This document shows, piece by piece, positions 35,676 to 43,236 of a stretch of 64,000 bases of DNA (positions are counted from its first letter, which is position 1; each line of letters opens with the position of its first letter). The DNA comes from Phycicoccus avicenniae (GTDB lineage: Bacteria > Actinomycetota > Actinomycetes > Actinomycetales > Dermatophilaceae). Under the pieces are notes generated by a model. The model had not been told where the DNA came from. It saw only the letters and a program-made list of their open reading frames with translations, and made no database searches. The stretch spans positions 273,332-337,331 of the forward strand of contig NZ_JAGSNF010000004.1 of the NCBI RefSeq assembly GCF_018139485.1, read 5' to 3'. The position numbers and the translations under genes are program-made.

Positions 35676-36148
35676 GCCTGACCCGGCCCCTTCGGCGCTC
35701 TTGCACGACTTCGACTACGAGGCGTGGCGGAAGAAGCAGCGGAAGGAACGGGGACGCTGTGGTGGAGGTGACCGTGGTCGGCCCGGTCCCTGACCTCATG
35801 GATCACGTCGTCCAGGTTCGCCACTGCCCGGGTCCGGACCTCCTTCAATCGTCTCCCTGGGGGCTGGTGGCCTGTCAGGCATCTTCGACCCGGAGTGCCA
35901 CGCAAGTGCTGTGAGCGCCTCGCAGCGGCTCCTCATCCGCTTGGCCAACATCTCTGTGTCCTCTGCAGTCAAGCATGCCGCTCGGTTTGCACCGTCCTTG
36001 GCCTCTCGGCCCGTGACGGTTGGCCACGAGGGACTGGCTGCGAGCGATGCAAAGCTCAACTGTGGACGCAGGCGAATTCGCCTTGCACAGTCGGCTGCTG
36101 ATGCACAGTCGATGGTCGTCGGCGTCTAGCGAGGACGGGCGCCTCGGC
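35676..36148. other. Gene-poor, compositionally atypical gap with a 14-base palindrome
   Basis: Short frames exist on both strands but none has the G/C-rich third positions of real genes here. A perfect palindrome AGGCGAATTCGCCT occupies 36070-36083, and flanking ACTGTG and CACAGT extend the symmetry. The segment may be decayed, horizontally acquired DNA. No integrase, tRNA or target duplication is seen. Confidence 0.45.
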
Positions 36149-36763
36149 TCAGGGCAGGGTGCCGACGCTGACCCGGACGTGCCCGCCACGCCGGCTCCAG
36201 GATCGGACGCCGGCGAGGTCGCGCTCGACGACCTCCCAGGGATGGGCGTCGATGTCGGCGCCGCCGAGCGCGCAGGCGGCCCGGGCCAGCGGCGCGGCCC
36301 ACGCCCACGGGCCGGTCGGCACGGCCATGTCGACGACCGCCACCCGGGCGGTCGGGGCGAGGACGCCGCGGACCGCCCGCCAGACAGCGGCCGGGTCGGG
36401 CATGAGCGACAGGCTGTAGGTCGCGAGGACCGCGTCGAACGGGGTGTCGCCGGCCGCCTCGTCGAGGGCCGCGGGGTCCGCGGCGTCCCCCGCCACCAAC
36501 CGCACCGACGGGTGGCCGCGGGCCTTGCGCCGCGCCACACGGAGCATCGCCGCGCTGCGGTCGAGCCCGACGACCGTCCCCTCGGGGCCGACCGCGTCGA
36601 GCAGCAGCGGGAGGTTCAGCCCGGTACCGCAGCCGACGTCGAGGACCCGGTCGCCGGGCCGGAGGCCGAGCGCCCGGACGGCGACCCGTCGGCCGACGCC
36701 GTAGACCGGCTCTCCGGACAGCACGTCGTAGGTGCGGGCCATGAGGGTTCCGTACCGTGCCAT
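36149..36763 (-). CDS. SAM-dependent methyltransferase, class I
   Basis: A 204-residue Rossmann methyltransferase. Motif I is VLDVGCGTGLNLPLLLDAVG near residue 43, followed by VVGLDRSAAMLRVARRKA and a motif II region PFDAVLATYSLSLMPDP. It resembles UbiE/Methyltransf_25-type enzymes acting on small molecules. I start at the ATG at 36763 because GGAGG lies 4 bases upstream; an in-frame upstream ATG lacks such a site. The substrate is unknown. Confidence 0.87.
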   Translation of the reverse strand: MARYGTLMARTYDVLSGEPVYGVGRRVAVRALGLRPGDRVLDVGCGTGLNLPLLLDAVGPEGTVVGLDRSAAMLRVARRKARGHPSVRLVAGDAADPAALDEAAGDTPFDAVLATYSLSLMPDPAAVWRAVRGVLAPTARVAVVDMAVPTGPWAWAAPLARAACALGGADIDAHPWEVVERDLAGVRSWSRRGGHVRVSVGTLP

Positions 36764-36972
36764 CGCACCTCCGTCCGTGGGCTCCGTCGCCGCTGTCGGG
36801 TCGGGCTCCATCGTCGCCCACCGTGCGGCGAGCCAGGAAGGTGGCGTCGAGCCGGAGTCGCCGTGGCGAGCCGGGAAGGTGGCGGTGGGCCTCCTGCAGC
36901 GGGCTCATCACGCCGAAGCAGGCTCGGCGTCACAGAGAAGGCTCCGGGCAGGCCCCGACCCCGAGCCCGGTG

Positions 36973-37302
36973 TCAGGAGTTCGGGCGGCAGCCGTCGGAC
37001 GTGCGGTCGCCCGGCGTGCCCGGACCCTCGTCGTCGCACGGGGCGGCCACGGGGCGCGGTCGCTCGTCCGGCCCGGCCCACGGGGTCGCGGGGCGTCCGC
37101 GCCGGTGCAGCTCGGCGAGGCGGGCGGCGCCCCGGCGGACCCGGTCGAGCCGGCCCCGTCCGTCGAGCTCGCGCCAGCGCATCCGCTCGTGCCGGGGCGC
37201 GGCCGACGTGCCGAACCACGCGAGGACGACCGTGACCGCGGCCAGCCAGACGCCGATCGTGCCGACGGTCCAGAGAGGGGCGAAGGCATCACCGAAGCTC
37301 AT
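36973..37302 (-). CDS. Small membrane-anchored protein with basic/proline-rich tail
   Basis: A 109-residue protein with one clear hydrophobic segment near the N-terminus (VGTIGVWLAAVTVVLAWFG) followed by an arginine-rich helix (RWRELDGRGRLDRVRRGAAR) and a proline/glycine-rich end. No family is recognised. The ribosome site is weak. It diverges from the GlxA-type regulator, sharing an upstream region with an inverted repeat. Confidence 0.55.
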   Translation of the reverse strand: MSFGDAFAPLWTVGTIGVWLAAVTVVLAWFGTSAAPRHERMRWRELDGRGRLDRVRRGAARLAELHRRGRPATPWAGPDERPRPVAAPCDDEGPGTPGDRTSDGCRPNS

Positions 37303-37339
37303 GGATCCATCGTTCTCCCGCGCCCTGTGACCTGGCGAG

Positions 37340-37374
37340 TGGCAGATATGACCCGTATCGTGTGATTTCTGCCA
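37340..37374. promoter_or_regulatory. Inverted repeat in the divergent region before the GlxA-type regulator
   Basis: TGGCAGA (37340-37346) and TCTGCCA (37368-37374) form a perfect 7-base inverted repeat with centres 28 bases apart, enclosing an AT-richer stretch (TATGACCCGTATCGTGTGAT). It lies 20 bases before the regulator ATG. It could be an operator or bind two AraC-type monomers. Confidence 0.45.
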
Positions 37375-37393
37375 AACGGACGGGAGGCGAACG

Positions 37394-38335
37394 ATGAAGA
37401 CGGTGGCGGTCGTCGTGCAGGACGGGGTCGAGGCGTTCGGTCTCGGCTGCATCGTCGAGGTGTGGGGGGAGCCGTACCACCCCGAGGACGACAACCCCGT
37501 CTTCGACCTGCGCGTCTGTGCCGCTACCCCCGGCGTGGTCCGCGGACGCAGCGTCGACGTCGTCGTGCCGGAAGGGCTGGACTGGGCGGCCGGCGCCGAC
37601 CTCGTCGCGATGACGTCCCGGCGTCCCCACCTGCCGGACCACCCGGCCGTCCTCGAGATGCTCCGCGCGGCGTACGACGGCGGCAGCGACGTCTTCGCGC
37701 ACTGCTCGGGGACCTTCACCCTCGGCGCCGCCGGCCTGCTCGACGGGCGGGAGTGCACGACGCACTGGCGCTACACCGACCTCCTGCGCCGGCAGTACCC
37801 CGAGGCGGTCGTCCGCCCCGAGGTCCTCTACGTCCACGACGGGACGGTGCTCACCGGCGCCGGCTCGGCGGCCGCCCTCGACGCCTCGCTCCACCTCGTG
37901 CGCGACCGGCTCGGCAGCCGGCACGCCGCCGCCGCCGCCCGCCGCATCGTCATCCCCCCGCACCGCGACGGCGGCCAGGCGCAGTTCGTCGACCGCCCCG
38001 TCGTACCGACCGCCGCCGAGAGCCTCGCGCCGCTCCTCGAGTGGGCGACGAAGCACCTCGACGAGGACCTCGGCGTGCGGGCGCTCGCCCGCCGGTCGGC
38101 ACTCTCCGAGCGGACGCTGGCCCGCCGCTTCCGGCAGGAGACCGGGATGACCCCGCACGCCTGGGTCGTCGAGCAGCGGGTGCGACGGGCCGAGCAGCTG
38201 CTCGAGCGGACCGACCTGTCGGTCGACGCCGTCGCCCGCGACGTCGGCTTCGGCAGCGCCGCGACCCTGCGCCACCACGTCCGGCGCGTGCGCGAGCTGA
38301 GCCCGACGGCCTACCGGTCCCGATTCGCCGTCTGA
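37394..38335 (+). CDS. GlxA-family transcriptional regulator (DJ-1/PfpI domain plus AraC HTH)
   Basis: A 313-residue regulator. The N-terminal DJ-1/PfpI-like domain (about 1-170) has the nucleophile-elbow-like AHCSGTFTLGAAGLLDGREC. The C-terminal AraC double helix-turn-helix (about 215-313) has LGVRALARRSALSERTLARR and DVGFGSAATLRHHV. Such proteins sense small ligands and activate adjacent genes. The start is preceded by GGGAGG. Its last bases overlap the convergent binding-protein gene by 25 bases. Confidence 0.9.
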   Translation: MKTVAVVVQDGVEAFGLGCIVEVWGEPYHPEDDNPVFDLRVCAATPGVVRGRSVDVVVPEGLDWAAGADLVAMTSRRPHLPDHPAVLEMLRAAYDGGSDVFAHCSGTFTLGAAGLLDGRECTTHWRYTDLLRRQYPEAVVRPEVLYVHDGTVLTGAGSAAALDASLHLVRDRLGSRHAAAAARRIVIPPHRDGGQAQFVDRPVVPTAAESLAPLLEWATKHLDEDLGVRALARRSALSERTLARRFRQETGMTPHAWVVEQRVRRAEQLLERTDLSVDAVARDVGFGSAATLRHHVRRVRELSPTAYRSRFAV

Positions 38336-39066
38336 GATGGCGCGACCCGACCCGTCACGCCCCCCGCCGGAGCGACGGACGCGTCGGCGCGGCCGGAGCG
38401 CGCCAGGGACTCGGCGACGAACCCGGTCCGCTTCAGCTCCTCGACGACGTCGTCGAGGAACGCGACGCTCTGCGGCGACCTCGTGCGCGTCGTGCCCACG
38501 GCCTGACGGATCTCCATGAACGCCGGCTCCAGCACCCGCAGGTCCGGACGGCCCCCGGCGAGGTCCAGGACCGGTTGCCGGATCCCCGCGCCGACCTCGA
38601 GCCGCTCGGTCTCGAACACCGTCGTGCCCTCCGCTCCGCGGACGAGCTCGGCGTGTTCGAGGGTGCGGGTGAGGAACAGGTCGTACGCGGACCCCTCCTT
38701 CACGCCGACCCGGACACCCGGTCGGTCGACGTCGGGCACGGTCGTCGGACCTCCGTCCTCGCGGGTCACGAAGACCCCCTCGATGACGACGTAGGGCGCC
38801 GAGAAGGCCACCTCCTCCTCGCGGGCGGGATCGACGGCGAGGAAGCAGACGTCCGACTCCCCGTCGACCATCGACGCGAAGGACAGGCGAGCGGCGTCGA
38901 AGCACCGAAGCTCCACCGGGACGCCCAGTCGCGCCCCGATCTCCCGGGCGATGTCGACGGTCACGCCGCGCGGGTCGTCCGGGGTGCCCTGGGCCAGGAC
39001 CGGGTTGCCGAGGTTGATCGCCGCGCGGAGGGTGCCCGTCGGTGCCAGGTCGTCGGTGATGTCCAC
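38311..39066 (-). CDS. Family 3 solute-binding protein fold without signal peptide
   Basis: A 251-residue protein with the bacterial family 3 amino-acid-binding fold: GTLRAAINLGNPVLAQGTPD, PRGVTVDIAREIGARLGVPV, AARLSFASMVDGESDVCFLA and FSAPYVVIEGVFV. The protein begins directly at the domain, with no signal or lipobox, and no upstream start would supply one. No permease or ATPase is adjacent. It therefore may be a cytosolic relative, perhaps a sensor or an enzyme of the cyclohexadienyl dehydratase type. GTG start at 39066. Confidence 0.8.
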   Translation of the reverse strand: MDITDDLAPTGTLRAAINLGNPVLAQGTPDDPRGVTVDIAREIGARLGVPVELRCFDAARLSFASMVDGESDVCFLAVDPAREEEVAFSAPYVVIEGVFVTREDGGPTTVPDVDRPGVRVGVKEGSAYDLFLTRTLEHAELVRGAEGTTVFETERLEVGAGIRQPVLDLAGGRPDLRVLEPAFMEIRQAVGTTRTRSPQSVAFLDDVVEELKRTGFVAESLARSGRADASVAPAGGVTGRVAPSQTANRDR

Positions 39067-39110
39067 GGCGTGATCCTGCCATCGGTCGCGGCGACCGCCC
39101 GGCGACGGCG

Positions 39111-40223
39111 TCATCCGCTGGCGAACCACTCGCTGTAGAAGAGGGCGAGCCCGGCGAGGACGCAGATGCCCGACACGATCCAGAACCGGACCACGATCGT
39201 CACCTCGCCCCAGCCGACGATCTCGAAGTGGTGGTGCAGCGGGGCGATCTTGAACACCCGCCTGCCGGTCAGCTTGAAGCTCGCGACCTGGATGATGACC
39301 GACAGGGTGACGATGACGAAGAGCCCGCCCAGGACCACGAGCAGCAGCTCTGTGCGGGTCAGGATCGCCAGCCCGGCGAGCGCGGCGCCCAGCGACAGCG
39401 ACCCGGTGTCGCCCATGATGATGGCGGCGGGGGAGGCGTTCCACCACAGGAACCCGAAGCAGGCCCCGGCGACGGCCGCCGCGACGACGGCGAGGTCGAG
39501 GGCGTCCGCCACCGGATAGCACCCCGGCCCCGGGGCGACGGTGCACGCCTCGTTGTGCTGCCAGAGGCTGATCATCGTGTAGGCACCGAAGACCATGACC
39601 GCCGCACCGGTCGCGAGCCCGTCGAGCCCGTCGGTGATGTTGACCCCGTTCGAGGCGCCGGTGATGAGCAGGTTGGCCCAGAGGAGGAAGAGCACCGCGC
39701 CGAGCACCGGCCCGGCGAAAGCGAGGTCGACCGGGGTGTCGCGGACGAACGAGATCGCCGTCGACGCCGGTGGCCGGCCGCCGCTGTCCCGGGTCCACAG
39801 GGCGAGGGCGGCGAAGGCGACGGTGACGACCGACTGCCCGAGGAGCTTCTGGCGCGAGGTGAGCCCGAGGTTGCGTTCGCGGCGGATCTTCGTCCAGTCG
39901 TCGAGGAACCCGACGAGCCCGAGCCCGACGAGGAGGAAGAGGACGAGACCCGCGCCCACCGTCAGCCGTCCCCGGGACACCCCGAGGACGCCGGTGGCGT
40001 CGAAGAGCAGGAGCAGCAGATGCGAGCCGAGGTATCCGACGAGCGTCGCCCCGATGATGACCGTGCCGCCCATCGTCGGCTTGCCCCGCTTCACCTGGTG
40101 CAGGGCGAGGTCGTCGTGGATCGGCTGCCCCCAGCCGCGCCCGACGAAGTAGCGGATGAACGCGGGCGTGCCGAGCAGTGACACGACGAGGGCCAGGCCC
40201 CCGGCGAGCATCACGTTGACCAT
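39111..40223 (-). CDS. mraY: Phospho-N-acetylmuramoyl-pentapeptide-transferase (MraY), outside a dcw cluster
   Basis: A 370-residue membrane enzyme that makes lipid I from UDP-MurNAc-pentapeptide and undecaprenyl phosphate. Catalytic motifs are intact: GFLDDWTKIRRERNLGL, NLLITGASNGVNITDGLDGL, IIMGDTGSL and KIAPLHHHFE. About ten membrane segments are present. Normally the gene sits between murF and murD; here neighbours are a binding-protein-like gene and peptidase E. It may be a second copy or a relocated single copy. Confidence 0.93.
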   Translation of the reverse strand: MVNVMLAGGLALVVSLLGTPAFIRYFVGRGWGQPIHDDLALHQVKRGKPTMGGTVIIGATLVGYLGSHLLLLLFDATGVLGVSRGRLTVGAGLVLFLLVGLGLVGFLDDWTKIRRERNLGLTSRQKLLGQSVVTVAFAALALWTRDSGGRPPASTAISFVRDTPVDLAFAGPVLGAVLFLLWANLLITGASNGVNITDGLDGLATGAAVMVFGAYTMISLWQHNEACTVAPGPGCYPVADALDLAVVAAAVAGACFGFLWWNASPAAIIMGDTGSLSLGAALAGLAILTRTELLLVVLGGLFVIVTLSVIIQVASFKLTGRRVFKIAPLHHHFEIVGWGEVTIVVRFWIVSGICVLAGLALFYSEWFASG

Positions 40224-40420
40224 GGGTCTCCCGGTCCGTCGGCGAGGGGTGCGGGGCGTGTACCCGCCCCGGGGATGCCGCGACGGCACCGACCACGGAC
40301 TGTAGTCCGCCGACACGAGGGGGGCCCGGGGGCCACGCCGGAGGGTCGCCGTCGGCCTAGTCTGGCGAGCGGTCCCGGTGGCGCCGGGGCCGGAGTCCGG
40401 ACACGACGGAGGGGGACGAG

Positions 40421-41104
40421 ATGAAGATGCTGCTGACCTCGGGGGGCGTGAGCACCCCGCTGCTCCGGTCGACCCTCGTCGACCTGCTCGGCCGTCCCCT
40501 CGAGGAGTGCGACGCGCTGTGCATCCCCACGGCGTCCTACGGGCACCCGTGGACGACGCCGGTCAACGCCTGGCGCTTCGTCACCGGGACCACCCCGGCC
40601 CCGATGGTCGAGCTCGGCTGGCGCTCGGTCGGGATCCTCGAGCTCGCGGCGCTGCCGAGCCTCGCGCGGGAGCGATGGGTGCCGTGGGTCGAGGCGGCCG
40701 ACGTGCTGCTCGTCGACGGGGGCGACGCCCTCTACCTCGCGCACTGGATGCGCGAGTCCGGTCTCGTCGACCTCCTGCCCGACCTGCCCGGGGTCTGGGT
40801 CGGCCTCAGCGCCGGGACGATGGTGATGGCCCCGCAGGTCGGCGAGGAGTTCGTCGGCTGGCCACCCCCGGACGGGGCGGACCGGGCGCTCGGGATCGTC
40901 GACGTCGCGGTCTTCCCGCACATCGACAACCCCGACCTCCCGGAGAACACGATGGCCGCCGCCGAGCGCTGGGCCGCCGCCCTCGACGGACCGGCCTACG
41001 CCCTCGACGACCGCAGTGCCCTCGTCGTCGACGGCGGTCCGCCGCGGGTCGTCTCCGACGGCACCTGGCGGTTCTTCCCGGGCCCGGGCGCGGGGACGGC
41101 GTGA
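40421..41104 (+). CDS. Peptidase E-like (S51) serine peptidase family protein
   Basis: A 227-residue class I glutamine-amidotransferase-like protein of the S51 family. The nucleophile elbow GLSAGTMVMAPQ contains the catalytic Ser near residue 129, and the upstream VLLVDGGDALYLAHWM and downstream VFPHIDNPDLPENT fit. Peptidase E cleaves Asp-X dipeptides in the cytosol, although some relatives have other roles. Start ATG preceded by GGAGGGG. Confidence 0.82.
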   Translation: MKMLLTSGGVSTPLLRSTLVDLLGRPLEECDALCIPTASYGHPWTTPVNAWRFVTGTTPAPMVELGWRSVGILELAALPSLARERWVPWVEAADVLLVDGGDALYLAHWMRESGLVDLLPDLPGVWVGLSAGTMVMAPQVGEEFVGWPPPDGADRALGIVDVAVFPHIDNPDLPENTMAAAERWAAALDGPAYALDDRSALVVDGGPPRVVSDGTWRFFPGPGAGTA

Positions 41105-41107
41105 GCC

Positions 41108-41437
41108 TCAGCGACTGGTGTCGATGACGCAGAAGAGCGTGCCGCCCGGGTCCTCGAGGACGACGAAGTCCGCGTCGTCGGGGTAGTCCCACGGGACGCG
41201 GCTCGCTCCGAGCCCCACGAGCCGGTCGACCTCGGCCGCCTGCTCCGCCGCGCTGTCGGTCCACAGGTCGAGGTGGGTGCGGTCCGTCGTGTCCAGGTGC
41301 AGGCGCGGCCCGGAACCGTCGGGGGAGTGGAGGAACTCGGGGTTCGCTCCGCGCTCGTACCCCAGAGCGCCGACCCAGAAGTCGCCGGAGCGCCCGGTGT
41401 CCGAGACGTTGATCACGAGCGACCCGATCCGCAGCAT
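41108..41437 (-). CDS. VOC-family (glyoxalase/bleomycin-resistance fold) protein
   Basis: A 109-residue single VOC module: IGSLVINVSDTGRSGDFWVG at the start, RLHLDTTDRTHLDLW in the middle and FVVLEDPGGTLFCVID at the end. The metal-ligand type residues (His, Glu/Asp) are plausible, but the substrate is unknown. Its stop is three bases from the end of the convergent peptidase E gene. Confidence 0.82.
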   Translation of the reverse strand: MLRIGSLVINVSDTGRSGDFWVGALGYERGANPEFLHSPDGSGPRLHLDTTDRTHLDLWTDSAAEQAAEVDRLVGLGASRVPWDYPDDADFVVLEDPGGTLFCVIDTSR

Positions 41438-41745
41438 GTCCGGCAACCTACGCCCCGGGCCGTGCCCGTGGGGCCGCACGGCCGCCCGGAGAGGGGGAGT
41501 GTGGTGGGCCCCAGCCCCTGCGTAGGGCCCACCACACGGGGCAACGCCCCGATGACCGGCGCGGGACGGAGGGCCCCGCCGCGGTCACCAACTTTTCATT
41601 GCTGAAAAGGTACTCCCCACCCTGACAGGTGCGGAGCGACACGCAGGTAAGGAGTGGGTCAAGTTTTCGTAAGGTCCTGACCAGAGCCGTCGGGAGCGGC
41701 GCGGGCGTAGGATCGGCGCGTCCACCCCACGCCGAGGAGCCTTCG
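41438..41745. promoter_or_regulatory. Intergenic region with three hairpin-forming repeats before the EspR-like gene
   Basis: Three inverted repeats lie in 308 bases. The first has perfect 13-base arms, GTGTGGTGGGCCC (41499-41511) and GGGCCCACCACAC (41525-41537). The second is CGGGGC-AAC-GCCCCG (41537-41551). The third is AT-rich, CTTTTCA-TTGC-TGAAAAG (41592-41609), and resembles a helix-turn-helix operator. No protein is seen. It may be a structured leader RNA or an autoregulatory site of the following gene. Confidence 0.5.
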
Positions 41746-42126
41746 ATGAGCGCCCGGACCGAACGGGCCCTGCCCGAGCCCGCCCCGGACATCGCCGGTG
41801 CCCTCAACCGGTTGCTCACGACGGTCAAGTGGGTCGACGACGACGGGGTGCTGCAGGACCTCGACAACAACGTGCACCTCGCCGCGGCGGTCTCCCAGCT
41901 GAGGGGTCCGACGCCGCACGTGCAGATCCAGCGGATCCGGCAGGGGACCCAGACCGACCCACGGGTCAGTGTGCTGTGGGCCATCTGCCGGGTCCTCAAC
42001 CGGCACACGACGGTCGAGGTGACGCCCGACTACTTCTTCGTCCCCGCCACCCGCGCGAGGGTGCAGCGCGAGCTCGACCTCGAGCTGGAGCGGGTCACGA
42101 TGCGGGCCCGGGGACAGCGCGGTTGA
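41746..42126 (+). CDS. EspR-like / XRE-type helix-turn-helix regulator
   Basis: A 126-residue protein. LNRLLTTV near residue 20, then AAVSQLRGPTPHVQIQRIRQ, DPRVSVLWAICRVL and TPDYFFVPA follow the layout of EspR-type nucleoid-binding regulators of actinobacteria, in which a helix-turn-helix is followed by a C-terminal dimerisation helix. The C-terminus is basic (RVTMRARGQRG). I start at the ATG at 41746 following GAGGAG. The three hairpins upstream could serve autoregulation. Confidence 0.7.
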   Translation: MSARTERALPEPAPDIAGALNRLLTTVKWVDDDGVLQDLDNNVHLAAAVSQLRGPTPHVQIQRIRQGTQTDPRVSVLWAICRVLNRHTTVEVTPDYFFVPATRARVQRELDLELERVTMRARGQRG

Positions 42127-42144
42127 GCGGACGGCCCGCGGACG

Positions 42145-42729
42145 TCACTCGTCGTGGCTCAGCGGGAACGCCGAGCTCGTGACGAACACGAGGCGCACCC
42201 CACCGTCCTCGGCGTCCCCGTCGGCCCGGCGCTCCTCGGAGCGGACGCGGAACCGCTCGAAGACGGCCACGAGCTCGTCGTCGAGCTCGTGGACGTCGTC
42301 GACGGTGAGCCACAGCGAGTAGTCGCGGCCGATCGTCGCCCCGACCCAGTCCTCCGGCCACTCGCCGGTCTGTCGCTCGGCGTCGAACCGGCGGATCCGG
42401 TTGATCCGCCGCTGCAGCGAGATCCAGTAGAGGTCCTCCTTGGCCCGGGCGATCGCCGGGTCGGAGTCGTCGTCGTCGGCCCACTCGATCGGCACCTGGC
42501 GGGCCTGCCACCGAGCCGTGCGTCCCTCGCCGTCGAGGTGCTCGATCCACTCGCCGTCGGCGAGGGCGGACAGATGGGCCTGGATGCCGCGGCGTGCCTC
42601 GGGGACCGCTCGCCCGAGCTCGAGGGTGCTCATCGGGCGGTCGCGCACCCTCAGCTGCTCGAAGAGGTCCATACGTGCAGGGTCGGCCGCCATCGCGTGC
42701 AGGTGACGCAGATGACGCTGCAGATCCAT
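42145..42729 (-). CDS. Winged-helix (ArsR-like) transcriptional regulator next to the peptide array
   Basis: A 194-residue protein. Residues about 8-75 form a winged helix-turn-helix (ADPARMDLFEQLRVRDRPMS, then AVPEARRGIQAHLSALADGE with a wing HLDGEGRTARW). The C-terminal half (SLQRRINRIRRFDAERQTGE, then SLWLTVDDVHELDDELVAVF) looks like an all-alpha/ligand domain found in related ArsR-like regulators. It diverges from the four-copy peptide array, whose first start codon is 95 bases away, so it is the leading candidate for its regulator. Ligand unknown. Confidence 0.8.
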   Translation of the reverse strand: MDLQRHLRHLHAMAADPARMDLFEQLRVRDRPMSTLELGRAVPEARRGIQAHLSALADGEWIEHLDGEGRTARWQARQVPIEWADDDDSDPAIARAKEDLYWISLQRRINRIRRFDAERQTGEWPEDWVGATIGRDYSLWLTVDDVHELDDELVAVFERFRVRSEERRADGDAEDGGVRLVFVTSSAFPLSHDE

Positions 42730-42824
42730 GCTGTCCAGCGTAGGGCCGGTTCGGAGAGGCCACAGGAGGTGTCCCGCACGGGATGATGGCGATGCCCCGG
42801 GAAACCCTGTCGAAAGGAACCATC

Positions 42825-42944
42825 ATGCGCCGTCTGTTCGCCGTCCTCGGTCTCGCCACCATGCTCTTCGCCGTTCCGGCCGGGGTGGCCTCCGCCGCCT
42901 CCGGCCCGACCGCCGCGAAGCTCGGCCACTGCGCCGTCTGCTGA
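42825..42944 (+). CDS. Secreted mini-peptide, array copy 1
   Basis: A 39-residue precursor. Two Arg and a hydrophobic core (LFAVLGLATMLFAV) make a signal peptide with an expected cleavage after VASA, leaving ASGPTAAKLGHCAVC (15 residues). AAAGGA lies 7 bases upstream. An in-frame ATG at 42783 would add 14 residues, but only the internal start is conserved among the copies. The mature part ends in His-Cys-x-x-Cys, suited to a disulfide, to metal binding or to modification. I do not recognise a family; a signalling or antimicrobial peptide is speculative. Confidence 0.75.
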   Translation: MRRLFAVLGLATMLFAVPAGVASAASGPTAAKLGHCAVC

Positions 42945-42970
42945 CGCGACCGTCCTCGAGCACGACCCCG

Positions 42971-42986
42971 GGCTCCTGCGGGAGCC
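42971..42986 (+). other. Small hairpin in array spacer 1
   Basis: GGCTCC-TGCG-GGAGCC, a 6-base stem with a 4-base loop, 26 bases after the first peptide stop. It recurs at the same place in each spacer. It is too short for full termination and may set mRNA processing or partial attenuation between cistrons. Confidence 0.5.
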
Positions 42987-43030
42987 ACCGATCCATCGCC
43001 ATCACGCAGCACCCTCTGGAAGGAACCACC

Positions 43031-43150
43031 ATGCGCCGTCTGTTCGCCGTCCTCGGTCTCGCCACCATGCTCTTCGCCGTTCCGGCCGGGGTGGCCTCCG
43101 CCGCCTCCGGCCCGACCGCCGCGAAGCTCGGCCACTGCGCCGTCTGCTGA
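43031..43150 (+). CDS. Secreted mini-peptide, array copy 2
   Basis: Encodes the same 39 residues as copy 1; the coding bases appear identical throughout. The leader differs: the start follows TGGAAGGAACCACC rather than the AAAGGAACCATC of copy 1. Predicted mature peptide ASGPTAAKLGHCAVC after signal cleavage. Copies 1, 2 and 4 would together raise the dose of one product. Unknown function. Confidence 0.75.
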   Translation: MRRLFAVLGLATMLFAVPAGVASAASGPTAAKLGHCAVC

Positions 43151-43176
43151 CGCGACCGTCCCCGAGCACGACCCCG

Positions 43177-43192
43177 GGCTCCTGCGGGAGCC
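43177..43192 (+). other. Small hairpin in array spacer 2
   Basis: The same GGCTCC-TGCG-GGAGCC hairpin as in spacer 1, shifted by exactly 206 bases, lying between peptide copies 2 and 3. Confidence 0.5.
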
Positions 43193-43236
43193 ACCGATCC
43201 ATCGCCATCACGCAGCACCCTCTGGAAGGAACCATC

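Noticed and set aside
35911..36129. Small protein gene on the plus strand (72 codons) and a minus-strand frame over the same bases
   Set aside because: Third codon positions are not G/C-rich as in real genes of this chromosome and no convincing ribosome site or family pattern exists.
35108..36148. Integrated element with tRNA attachment site
   Set aside because: No tRNA, integrase or flanking direct repeat was found; only the base composition is atypical.
42783..42824. Upstream ATG codons extending peptide copy 1 by 14 residues
   Set aside because: The extension is absent from the other copies, and the internal ATG has the conserved AAGGA site in all four.
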